Assembly (NCBI RefSeq): GCF_030445035.2
Contig: NC_080673.1
Coordinates: 199,948,216 to 200,012,215, forward strand
DNA length: 64,000 bases
DNA from: Dasypus novemcinctus
Lineage: Eukaryota > Chordata > Mammalia > Cingulata > Dasypodidae
Reading direction: 5' to 3'
Under the pieces are notes generated by a model. That model worked only from the letters and a program-made list of their open reading frames with translations. It did no database searches and was not told the DNA's origin. Below are positions 37,001 to 49,000 of the stretch, piece by piece. Both the position numbers and the translations under genes were made by a program. Numbering within the stretch: the first letter of the stretch is position 1; every line of letters begins with the position of its first letter.

Positions 37001-40000
37001 AGGACTGTGTAAACATTTTTCAAAAATGTTATTTGCTGAGTGCCATGATGGCTAAAGACCCTTTAGGCAGGTCTTGTCCATCGGAGAAGTTGGACAAGAT
37101 TGTTATCATCAGTGATGTGTTTTAGCACCTTTAGGACATGTTAAGTGCTGTGCAAGCACAGCAGAGATATTCCAGGGAACATCTCAGGAGGCTTCATTGA
37201 GGAGGTGATCCTGAGTGGGCATAAGCGGTGTGGGTAGGTGTAAGCAAGGCAGGGAGAGGTGTTGTGGGCAGAGGAACCGCATTTCCCAAGGCCTGGGATT
37301 AACCAGTTAAGGTTGAAGGTGGCTGGTGGTTGACTGAGCGAGAATTCAGGGAGTGCTGCACCCATCCCAGTCTGAAGGGGCAGGAAACGTTGTAGCCAGG
37401 AGGCTGAGAACAGTTTAAGCCTCTGTGGTCTTGTCGGGGTGCAGAGGAGAAGGGAAGGGATCTAGCTCACTGGCCTGTTGGGGTGGAGGTAGCTGAGGCC
37501 AGGTTAGATGTGCCTGTGGCAGCCGCTTCTAGAAAGCTGGGCAGCCTCACAGGTGTCTGATGCTATCGCAGGCTCCGGTCTGTGAGACGCTGCCTCCTCT
37601 TCAAAGAGCACTTGGTTCGTGGAAAGCTGACAGCAGGTAGTGGGGATTAGATGGCCCTGTCTTTATTTCCCTCTGAAAGAAAGCTTGACTGCGGATTGAA
37701 AATTGAAGAGCTGCCCAGTGGGCACAGCCTCAGTTTTGCCGATGCCTTTTGATTGTGTGCATATGGGGGAGGGGGACGATGGGCTGCTTTTGGTAAATTG
37801 TGTATTAAAACCTTATTGCTTGGGAATAAAAAGTGGTGCAGACTGGAAAACAGTCTGGCCATTCCTCAAATGATTAAACATAGAATTACCCCCTGACCCC
37901 TGCATGCCACTCCTCTTACCCAAGAGAAATGAAAACATACATCCACACACAACTCACGCATGAATACTCATAGCAGCATGATTCACGACCACCAAAAGGG
38001 GAAACAGTCCAGATGTCCGTCAGCTGGCGTAACTAGAACGGGGTGTATCCGTCCAGTGGGCTTCTTCAGCCGCAAGAAGGACTGAAGTCCTGGTATGTGG
38101 CGCAACACGCATGCGAAGTGAAAGGCGTCAGACCCAGGAGACGCGTGTTCGGGTTCCATTCCTTTGACATGGGCAGGACGGAGCTCTCCAGGGGCAGGGT
38201 GGGGCGTGATCGCTTAAGGCTATGTAGTTTCTCTTTACAGTGAGGAAAACTTTCTACTGTCCACAGGTGATGGTTGCACAGCTCTGACTAGACTAAATGC
38301 ATTAAATTATACCCTACAAATGGGTGAGTTATAGCTCAGTAAAACTTTCAGAAAAAATACCTTGCTGCGGGTAGTGTGCGATTCTTGTCGTCTCCGGACA
38401 TTGGCCCCGTCGTGCGGCAGAGTCCAGCCCGTATCTGCTCTGTGCTGATGTATGGGAGCGGGGAATTGCCACTTCTTTCTGAGCCCTGTGTTTTGGCAGT
38501 GGTAGGCCCCCCATCTCTGCCCGCTCCGGCCCTGTATGTGCAAAGCCCAAAGCTCTGCTCAGGCCTTGGCTGTCAGCCTGGGCTATAACTGGCTGGGAGC
38601 AAGGGCAGGGTCGGCTTGGGAGAGGCAGCTAGAGAATGCAGCTTCAACTGCCATGTTCCCACAAATAGGACAAAACTGGAGTCATGGGTTTGGTTTTTGT
38701 AAAGGACTTTGTTTTGTGTCTGTGTTTCTCAGATATGTATTTGTTTAGTACTATGGAAGGTACAGAAAAGTAGACAAAGAAAATTATTTTGGTTCTGTAG
38801 CCATAGAATGGAGAAAGTTGAAATTCCCTGAAGTCCTATCAGCTGTAGACTGCTGTGTAGGCAGGTGGGTATACTTGCAGGATTTTCTTCATGAAGTTTT
38901 TGAATTAAGTAACTGTGTGGGTCTGGGTGCCATTTTTCCTTTCACTGTTGATTTGGGGAGACAAGGGCAGCCGGGCAGCCCCTGCCACCCGTGTGCTCAC
39001 TCTGGGGTCTCCTCCCTGCAGAACCCGGCGCTTGCTGACATCTACACGGAGCACGCCCATCCGGTGGTGGTGGCCAAGTACGCGCCCAGCGGATTCTACA
39101 TCGCCTCTGGAGGTACCTGGAGGAGTTCACAGCCTGCACACACCTGGGTGGAGCAGAAGCTGGGCTTCTGGCCGGGGAAGGGAGGTGGAGAGGAGGGGGC
39201 TAGTGGGTGAAGAAGGCAGGGAAGGTGGGGAGGTCAGTTCAGAGGTGGGGGAACCCCTGGAATGAGTCTCAGTTCAGCCAGGCCACCAGGAAGCCCCTTC
39301 CAGAGCTGGCCTTGGGAGTTGCTGCTCTGCATACTTTCTAGCTGGCAGCCTTCCAGCTGATTCTAACTCAGGAGGTCAGTAGAAATGCCCTGTTTTGGCA
39401 GACCAGGCCAGAGGCCCTGCCTATGGCTATGTCATCGTGCGCTGGGTTCGTACAGGGCGTGTGTGCTTCTGAACTGAGGCTTTGTTTTGTGCCGTCTCTC
39501 TTCGCTGCTCCTTTCCCTTACCTACGCCAGTGCCTGCCTCAGCAGCTGCTCCGTTTTCCTTGTGGACTAGGCCTCTGCTCCCTCCAGCCTGGGCTTTTGG
39601 GCAAGTCCGAAGGAGACAGGGCGAGAAGACATCCACAGCTATTAGCGTGGTAGAAGGCTTTGTCACTTAACGCTCTGAGATAGCTGTTTGGCCATTTATA
39701 AATGAGGAAGGGAGGCAGAGAAGTTAGAAGTGCTTACCCTGAGCCTCCCTCCCTCAGAGAAACAGACATGGGCTGCCTTGCTTAGGCCCAGCCTGCTCTA
39801 GCACGGGGGGCCAAGTGTCTGGAGCTTCCTTGGGACCCCCAGTGTCTCAGGAGGGCAGCAGATAGGAAAGAACTGTGCTCCCTTCTCACTCGGTATGGGT
39901 GTGTTGAGAAGGTGGGACTGTGGAGAGGGAAAGCTGTGCCCCCTTTACCAGCTGTGCAGCCTTAGTTGAGTAAATTACCTTGCTAGGCCTTGACTTCCCC

Positions 40001-43000
40001 TTCTGTAAACTGGGTCTGCTGGGACCGACCTTGTAGGGTTTGGGAAGGATCCAGTGAGGAAGAGCCTGTAAAAGGCCTAGTACAGCTCTGGGCAGGAGGA
40101 GAGCTTACCCCAGGGTGGCTGTTATTTATCACCCAGACTGGGCGCAGATCAGAGAGAAGGGAGCTCGTTAACCGTCGGGTCCGGGCAGTGGGCATCAGGT
40201 GGGCTGGCTGAAGGTCAGTCATGGACCGTCTGGTTACATGTGAGGCCTCAGCCAGTCTGGCGTGGAGGAGGCACCCAATGGTTTTTGCGTTTGGACCCAC
40301 CCTGGCTCCATCTGTAGAACTTGCTCTGATTTATATCCACGATCTATTTTAGCCTTGCGGTTTTGTGTTTTTTTCCCCTGCCTTGCTTGCCAGCAAAATG
40401 CCTCTTTAAAGCACCGAGATTTGGCCTGGGTTCTTTTAAAATTGTGTTTAACATTGAGTCACATGCCCTTAGAACTAAAAGCGGTTGGCGAGGGTCTCGG
40501 CCCCTGCTTGGCACAGCCTCCCGCCCTGCCAGCACTGAGCAGCTGCTGCAGAGCTTGGCTGTCACCAACCTGCCGTGCCCAGGGCCCGGGGAGGAGGTGT
40601 TCAGCCAGGCAGATAGTGGCCGTCCGGCGCTGATGCAGTCGATGAGGGTGATGGTCGCCAAAACTGTCGCAGAGAAGTCCATATCCATAAGCGATCAGCT
40701 GGCGATCTCCACGTTCGGTGGAGGAACCAGGGCAGGTTTGGGCTGCATGGCATTGGGTGGATGAGCATCGCGGTTCCCTTTCCAGAGGTGAATCGATGGC
40801 TAAAGGTTATGGGGAAGCATTTGCTGCAGATTGAGGACCTGGGCTAAAAATAGTCTATGCGGAGCTGGAGGCTGGAGGAGGAGGAGGGGTGGAGCGCTGC
40901 ACTCCTTAAGTGGGTCACCTGGTACCTGGCATGCCTGCAGGCGGGGACCCACTGGGTGTAGGGGTCCATCGTGCTGCAGGATGTTCAGAGCTGAGTCAGC
41001 CTGAGCGGCCCACGCCTGCCGAACGGAAGGATTTGGGCATGTGCCAGAGGGTCTGAGCCTCCAGCGCCAGTTGGTCTCGGTCCCCCTGGAGCTCACATCT
41101 CTGGGCAGGCACAAGCCTGCTTTTTCTCAGAGTGTCCTCCTTGGTGGCTGTTGCTGTCGGCCCTTTGCCATCGGGGACTCTCAGACCCCCATGGAGCAGT
41201 GTGTCCTGAGCTCGGCTGCCTGACAACAGGGACTCCCATCTGGCCACAGGCCCACGCAGGCTTCCTGGAGATAGTGCCCTCCAGGCCCCGGGGTGGGGTG
41301 GTGAGCAGAGGTGGGCAGGCTGCGTCTCGGTGAGCCCTGGTGGCTGGGCGGCTGGTTCCTGGCCTGTCTGGGAGACGGCGGGACCCCTTGGCTTTTTCCA
41401 CCTTGAACTGTAGAACATTGTTTTCTCCATGACCCCAGGTAGCCGCTGGGCTTGCTGGACTGGCCTGAGCCAGTGTGTGTGCATCTCTGTGTGTGTCCCC
41501 TTCCGCACACACTGCTCAGTTTAGGAACATTGCTAGCCTTTGCATCTGCTTGTGGGGGCACCATGCCGAAGCTGGGTTGTTGGTTCTGCTGACAATGGCC
41601 CCTTTCTGCCGACTCCCTGTCTTGCCCCTCTGCCCCCCCTCAGTGAGTGCTCTGTTCACACTGAGTGTCACCTTGCTCTGTCCCCACAGCTGGACTCTAA
41701 ACACTGGGGACTGTTCTGGGGTGCAGGCCCTGGCCTCCTCTTGGCACAGGTCTGTGTTTGCTCCTAAGTTGATGGGTCTCCGGTGCAGAGTTGGGATTAA
41801 CCTTCAGTTACAGATGGCTAACGCGTAACACGTGCTGTGTGCTGAGCACTGGACTTCACACGTGGTAGCTCATCTGACCCTCACCTCAGCCATACAAGGT
41901 GGCTACTGCAGTTGTCCCCTTCTCATAGGTGATGGGGACAGAGGTCAAGCAGCTCATTTGAGCCCAGGAGAGCCTATAAACAGCAGGGCCGCCAGAATTT
42001 GAACCCAAGGTGCCAGGCTCCTGGTGCCTGCTCTAAAAGGGGGCCCTCTGCTCTCTCTTGGTGTGACTTGAAGCCAGGGAACAAAACTTGATTTTGCTGG
42101 AACAGCTGCAGAGCTTGTATTGGGTACCAGCTAAAGTGTGCCTGGTGTCCTGGGAGAACAGCGCACATGCCTGGGAGCCTCCCCCAGACTCAACAGGGCT
42201 GCGGTTTTAAGCCTCTTGAGTTAAGCGTAAAATGCTCCCGTTTTTTCTCCTGGGACTTGGTTCTTGGTGGCAGGGTCACAGCAGGGAAGAGGCGAGGCGT
42301 GGGCTCCCTCACATCATCCCCAGACACTGTGGCCAGAACTGGGCTAGCGGCAGGCTCTGCCTCAGTGCACCTTCCTTCTTCCTTCCTGGTACCTTCCTGG
42401 TACCTTGCATGTCTGACAAGAGTCCCACTCAGCCTCATTTAGCACGAGCTGCAGAACATTTCTAGTTAGAGTGAGGCTGCAGATCTGCCGACCACCAGGT
42501 GAGGGCCCTGCGCCTGTCGCACAGTTTCCATCAGCTACCGCTTCCCTGTGGGCTTCAGCTCTGAGAAGTGTCAGAGGAGCTACGTGTGAGATAGCAGCAG
42601 GGCACCATCCTCCTCTGCAGGGTGCCCACATCCCACAGGAGGGGGCACAGTCCTTAGACTCCACTGTCTGGTGATACACCGGGTTTCGCCGCCGTGTTCT
42701 GCAGCTAAGAGTGCCACTGTGCTGATTCCCTGCCAGGGTTTGTTATCCAGGGGGGTTCTGCAGAAATGCAAAAGCCACAGGTGGCAGGCCCCCCAGGCAT
42801 GGGCTCAGGTGGCAGGCCTCCCAGGCGTGGGCTCAGATGACAGGCCCCCCAGGTGTGGGCTCAGGTGGTGGGCTGGTGTGGCTTACCTGCGACACCCCAG
42901 AAAGCCTGCAGACCGAGGCAGCGCCCTGTGGGACGCCCTGCCCTGTGGTGAAGCATTGCTCTCCCTGCCCCCGCTGTGTCTGCAGATGTGTCTGGGAAGC

Positions 43001-46000
43001 TACGGATCTGGGACACCACACAGAAAGAGCACCTCTTGAAGTACGAGTACCAGCCTTTCGCTGGGAAGATCAAGGACATTGCTTGGACCGAAGACAGTAA
43101 GAGGATCGCCGTGGTCGGGGAAGGAAGGGAGAAGTGAGTCCTGCGCCCCAGCCCCTTCCTGGCTGTGCTCCCTTGGCTTGTGCACTCCTCCCAGCGTGCC
43201 CTGGCCCTGGCTCTAGACCCCTAAGCGCGCTCAGACGTGAAGCAGAGCTGCCGGCCGCTCTCCTCCCTCCAAGCTGCTCAGAGAGGAGCCGAGAGGCGGT
43301 GGCATCTGTGCCGGCTGGGACTAGTGTGTGGGGCTCCTGGTTGTGCTAGGCCCCCGCCTCCTGCACAGACGTGTCCCTAGCTGTGGCCGCAGGGAAGCAC
43401 ACAAAACAAACCCACTCATAGCTCCTGAGGAAGCAGCACTGACTGGGTCGGCAGCGCTGTGTGGCTGCTGCACTCAGCTGCCTTGTGTCCAGCAGGGTCA
43501 ATGCCAGAAACCAAGTGCCTTCCACTGCCTTTCAGCACTGGAGCTGAGCCGGCAGCCTTTGCCCCTTACCCAGAGGCTCTTTTTAATGTGCATCTTAATT
43601 TTTCCATGGTTTTCCAAATCATTGCTGTCAGGTCCTAATAATTTCTTTTTTGTTTGGTAGCAAATAACTACTACTAAAGCAGTGCCTAGATGTTTATCAT
43701 CTCCTTTCTTGTAGGAGATGGTAATGGGTATATTTCCTCTTTCCCCTAAAACACGTAAGTGACGAAGTCGTGAATTCCCACGCTGGTGCCTTCCAAGGCC
43801 CCTCCATGCTCAAGGCCCTTCGGCGTGGCCCGGCAGACCCCTGGATCCTGTCCCCGCCCATGCGCTGGGGATTGTGCCTTGCTCTCAGATCTTGTCAGTT
43901 TCCGGCAGAGCCAGCATCAGTGTTTCCAGGTGCTTGCTGTCTTAGTGGGCACATCGGCCGCACGGTTGTGAGCCAGGGCTGTGCCGTCAGCACCCACGCC
44001 CTCGCTGCCGTGCACTGTCGGCCCAGCGTAAGTTCCCCACCGACCGCCCTGGGCTGACCTCCTTTCTCTAACTCCTTGTCGGGTGAAGGTTCGGAGCCAT
44101 CTTCCTCTGGGACAGTGGCTCTTCTGTAGGCGAGATCACAGGACACAACAAAGTCATCAACAGCGTGGACATCAAGCAGAGCAGGCCGTACCGGCTGGCC
44201 ACGGGAAGCGACGACAACTGTGCTGCGTTCTTTGAGGGGCCACCCTTCAAGTTCAAGTTTACAATTGGCGTAAGTGAACTTCTGCCCTTTGGACCCTGGT
44301 TTCTTGGTGACACTTGTGGAGTCCGGGCCTTTTGGGTGCTGCTGGCAGCAGGTCTGGGGCACACATTAAGGCTGTGAGGTGTGGATGTGAGGTAGGGTTT
44401 ACCAGGGGCAGCTGGGAGCAGAGAAGGAGGATTGCAGCCTGACCCCAAACCCTCGAGCCCGTGGCTTGGTCTGAACGTGGCTGTCACTCACGGTGGTGGT
44501 GCCCCAGCAGGGAGGGCCCCCTAGAAGGACTGGCCTATTTCTGGGGCTGGGTGGGGAGCGGTCCTGATCTGGAGGTGGCCTTGTTGGGAAAGGGGTGCCT
44601 GCAGAGCCCAGGGCTGAGGTCAGCTCACTCTCTGTGGATCCAGGTGGCAAAGGGAACAAGCTTCTAGGGACAGCCAGGTGTTTCTCAAGATGCCTTCCAG
44701 GGAGAGATGATGAGGGCAGAAGCAAATCTAGAAAGTGACACGGCCAGAAGAACCAGCGAGGCTCTGCCCTTAGAAGGGCCGTGCTGGCATGCCCTGGCGA
44801 GTGCCCTGGGTTTAGGGCAGGGAAGGCAGGGCATCAGAGCCCGAGCTCTGCATAGGCCCGTGGCCTGGACAAGTGGCTGAACCTTCCTAAGCCTCCCTCT
44901 ACCACCTGCAAGAGGGCAGGGATCCATGGCATTCCAGGGCCTGGCAGCGAGCATTTTGACACTTTCTGCAGGAACTGTTGACGGCAGGTCCAGGGTGGAT
45001 CCAGGGCAGGCCCTGAGGCCCTGCGCTGAGCCCCCCCCTTGTCTGAGGCTGGTGTGCAGGACGGGGCCCAGCAGCCAAATGGCAGTATGCCTTGCCGTCT
45101 GTTCTGGTCCTTGCTTTCCCAGTTGATCTCATGAAGCAGTGAAAACTTTGCGTTCTTGTGAAATCACTGGAGAAGACGGGCAGTGCCCATACCAGTGATG
45201 GAAGAGAAGAAGATCAGAATGACCACACTGAAGCAGAAAACGAGAGCATTTGTGTTCTCTGGTGGTGGTCCAGAGATTGGGGCTAGGCCGCAGCCTCGGG
45301 GCTCACCTTGGGGAACACTGGCGGTCTTTGGCGAAGTCTCAGGATCCAGGGAAAGGGTGTCCCGGGCCTTAACACAGCCAGGGTTCACTTTAGGGACTTC
45401 GTGCAGGGAGTTGTCAGAGCTGTGGGGTGGAGCAGAAACAAGCTGTGACCTTGCTCCACACTCTCAGGCCAGGCTGTGCTCAGCAGGCAGGACATTCTGA
45501 GCAGACCCTGGCTCTCCAAGGATTCCCTGTTCTTCGTGGAACGGGGTTCCTTGTGTCCCAGAGCCACAGTGCAGGTTGGCTGGCTGCAGAGCACGGGCCA
45601 GGCGTTCTGTGTTGGGCACGGTGTGCACCTCAGGCCTGCCCAAGAACCTGCTCTTCTCAGGCACAGGCTCCTCCGGCTGCTTCCTAATTGTAGGCGGCGG
45701 AGACCTGGCTCCTGGGGGGTTCATTGAAAGCTGTGGTTCAAGGTCAGTGTCTCTTAAGTGGGGCAGGAGGTACCGTGAACTATAGCATGAGCAGTGCTGA
45801 GTCAGGTAAGTATATCTCCTGATTGAACCCAGGAGAGGAAGCGTCTGCATTTCCAGGGCTGCAGGCGCATTGCTTGCACAGCACAAGTGCGCTTGCTGTC
45901 GCGCGGTTCTGGAGGCTGGGAGCTGGAACCTGCCAGCTCATGGTCTGCCTTGTCAGGCAGCACCCCTCGGGCTCTGTCTCTATCCCCTACTGCTGTCTCC

Positions 46001-49000
46001 AGGTTTCCTCTCCTGGTGGGACACCGGGTGCTGGATCGGGGCCCACCCTGGTCCAGTCTGACCTTGTCTTAACTAATTGCATCTTCAAAGTTCCTGTTTG
46101 CAAATAAGATGACATTTGTGGGGTGTAGGTCAGGTGTTGAACATATTTGCGGGGGGGAGGATTCAGTTTAACCCATAATAGGAAGAAGAGGTTTCTGTGG
46201 CAACAAGAAGCTGTCCTTGCTCATTTAGAGTGAAGCTGTGACCCCTCCCTCCCGTGCGGGCTTTGGCTTCATTTCTCTTCACCTGGTGAGACGTCGGGAG
46301 GGGCCGCCTGTCCTTCTTTGGGTTCTCGCTCCTGCCGCCGTCCCCTTGACCACGTTTAAGGCCCTGGGATCAGGGGTTAGGAGAATCGGCTTCTTCCCCA
46401 GAAAGATGTTCTCCACCCTCGAGGGGCGGCAGGAGGCTAAAGGCGTGGGTGAGCACACGGCGAGGAGGAGGGCAGAGGCGTGGGCCTGCTGTGGGTGCCC
46501 TGCGGGCTTCTCCCCCCGTGGCTCTTGGTTTAACTAGAGCCCAGATTCGTGGGCCCCGAGGGACTCACTGCCTCTCCCGGGCAAGAGGCTTCCCTGGCCT
46601 CAGGATGGCTCTGGGGCTTTCAGAGAAAACCAAGTCCCTCTTCGCTAGATCCGTAGTGTTTTTCTGCTCAGATCCTTTCATTCCCAGCCCAGTTCCTGTG
46701 GGCATCAGGGCTGCCAGCACCCCTTCCCCAGCTCTGCACACCCTGGTGGGCTGTCCTCTAGAACCTTGCTCAAGGCCCACAGCCAGGGTCAGCAGCTCCA
46801 TCCTGAGGCTGCCTGCCGCCCCCCCCCCCCCCGCCTTCCACTTCACCCCTTGGAGAGGGAGCCCTGTGGGGTTTGGAACTGGACTCCCCTCGCTTCTGGG
46901 GTGTCAGAGTGGAGATGGGCGGTGCTGGAGGGCAGAGCCCTTCCCCGCAGGCGCCCTTGGGACGTGGACAGAGGGCGGTGGAGCGGGAGGCAGGCAGTAG
47001 CGGTCAAGTCACCGCCCTGTGTTTCAGCATGTGCAGAAACAGAAACCTGATGTGTCCACCTGGGCGGAAACAAAGAGTATTCCTGAAGAAAACCAGAGTG
47101 GCCTTCCTGACGTCGACACGGGCACCGGGCATTGTGCCGGTCCCTGCTAGGCGATGGCTTTTCCTTTTCTCTCAGGCCTTTGTTGGTGTAAACCGGCTTC
47201 TTGTGTCGTGCAGGGCGGATGCAGGAGTCCCGCCTCCTCTAGGAGGGGGCACAGCTCGGGTCAGCCAGGGCCTTCTGGCTTCTCCGCCATGTCCACTTGC
47301 CTGAACCTGATGTGAGCTCATGAAGCTCCAGGAACACAGGGAGGAGACGGCCCCCCTGGAGCCGGCCCCAGGCCCTCTGCCTAGCCCCCCACATTTCAGG
47401 TGCTCTGAATCACCCTGGGAAAGGGATCCCAGGATCACGGGTGGTGACCAAGCATCGGAGGAGGGCTTTGGCAGGACCTTCTCCCTTCAGTGCTGCCGGT
47501 CTCTGAACAGAGGTTGAGGTTCCTCATGAAGGACCTCAAGAGGCGGCCTGGTATGGGGCTGGTGCTCTGCCCAGCATGTCCCTGAGACTCTGGACTGGTG
47601 CTGAGTTGCCATGGCTTCTCACCGGCCGCCCTCTTGGCGCCTCCCCATGTGCCTCTGAGCCACGCTGTGCTGCTGTGTCTTGGCCGCCCTTTCAGGTGAG
47701 CCGCCTGAGTGTCGGTGTCCCGCTGCCCAGCTGCTGCTTGCAGTCGTGATGTGTGTGTCTAACGAGCAGCACACGATGGGATGGGCCCAGGCTCACCCGC
47801 CAGGGTGCGGTGTGTGACCCAAGCCCATGGGACACCGCCTGCCAGGTCTTTAGCAGAGGGAGGGGCAAGAGCACAGCCGGCTCGCTGTGGCCGCCTCCAC
47901 CTGGGTCTTACTGCCAGGGACACGACCCGTGTCTGCCAGTTTCCCACGTCTTCCTAGCCGGGCTGGGAGCCTTGGTCTCAACTGTTGCCTTCCTAGACAG
48001 TTGAGTAAAATTTGAATTCTATATAAGGCTTTCTAGGGTATTTTTTATGGCTCTGTACTCATGATAGGGCAGAAATCAGGCCTTTCGGTTCTTCACGCGT
48101 TCCCTGCCTGCCTCCTCGAGTCCACGCTGGGCTTGGCCCCCAGGCTGCCAGCCTCACGCCCAGCAGAGACCTCGCTTTCCTTGTCGCCTGCTCACGTCTC
48201 CTCTCGGGCCTGTGTGTGTGTTCTCTGGTTGAGTCGCGTGAGCCCCTCCCCATCCCCCTCAGCCCATGCCAGGCTGGAGCCGGGTGAGTGATGACCACCC
48301 CCCCTGCCCCAGGCCTCGTGGTCCAGGGAGGAGGAGAACAAGAACTGGGCTTTGTCTGTCCGTCTGGTCCTTTCAGCCCCTCACGGCGCTCTTGGTGACA
48401 CTCTCCGGAGGAAAACCGTCACTGCGCAGGGTCAAGGGCGCAGGCTGGCTTGTGCTGCTCGCCAGGTGGAGGCAGGGAAAAGGGCACTGCCACCTTGTGG
48501 GTACCGCAGGGACACCTGATCTCTCTGTGTCAGGTGCTCGGCGCGCGGTGCAAGAACTGCCGAGAGCGCTGTGATGAGTGAGGTGGGGACGGGGGCTGCT
48601 CTTCAGGGGCACGGGGAGGAAGCTGCCCCAGAGCACTCCTGCAGTGCCAGCAGGCTGCGGAGGAGGGCGCCTGCCCACTGGGCCACGGCCAGCCCTCGGG
48701 GCCGTGGGCTTGGGGGTCCTATGCCACCCTGATGGGAACATCCTGAGGCTTTGATTGGCACTTGGGATGGGGTGGTTCACGTTGGGCTTCTGGGAACCGG
48801 GGAAGTTGGAGGGTTAGTTGGGCTCAGGTCGGGGCGGAATGCTCTCCTTTAAAGCAAGCACAGCCAGGACGCCCTCCAACCCCGACGTCTGTCCCGCGGG
48901 TGGTGACTCTTCCCTTGGCCTCCCCATTCTGAGAGAGCCCTGTTTCCCCAGTCAGTTAAGGTATGTGATGTCTGGGGGCCCTGAGGGATAAGTTGACACC

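Larger units (their letters stand above)
28663..39021 (+). other. WDR1 intron 2 (about 10.4 kb)
   Basis: The longest intron. It holds MIR copies, a MER5A-like element, an antisense L1 interrupted by a DAS SINE, a sense L1 fragment, C20 and G20 runs and a short tandem duplication, listed separately. The stretch 33.9-35.7 kb is GC-rich single-copy-looking sequence in which I see nothing functional. No splice-competent conserved exon was recognised. Confidence 0.85.
39113..42985 (+). other. WDR1 intron 3 (about 3.9 kb)
   Basis: Contains two MIR copies and a 28-bp minisatellite close to the exon 4 acceptor, listed separately. The rest is GC-rich sequence in which I recognise nothing. The open frames on both strands around 40.3-42.7 kb overlap each other and are not supported. 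Confidence 0.85.
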
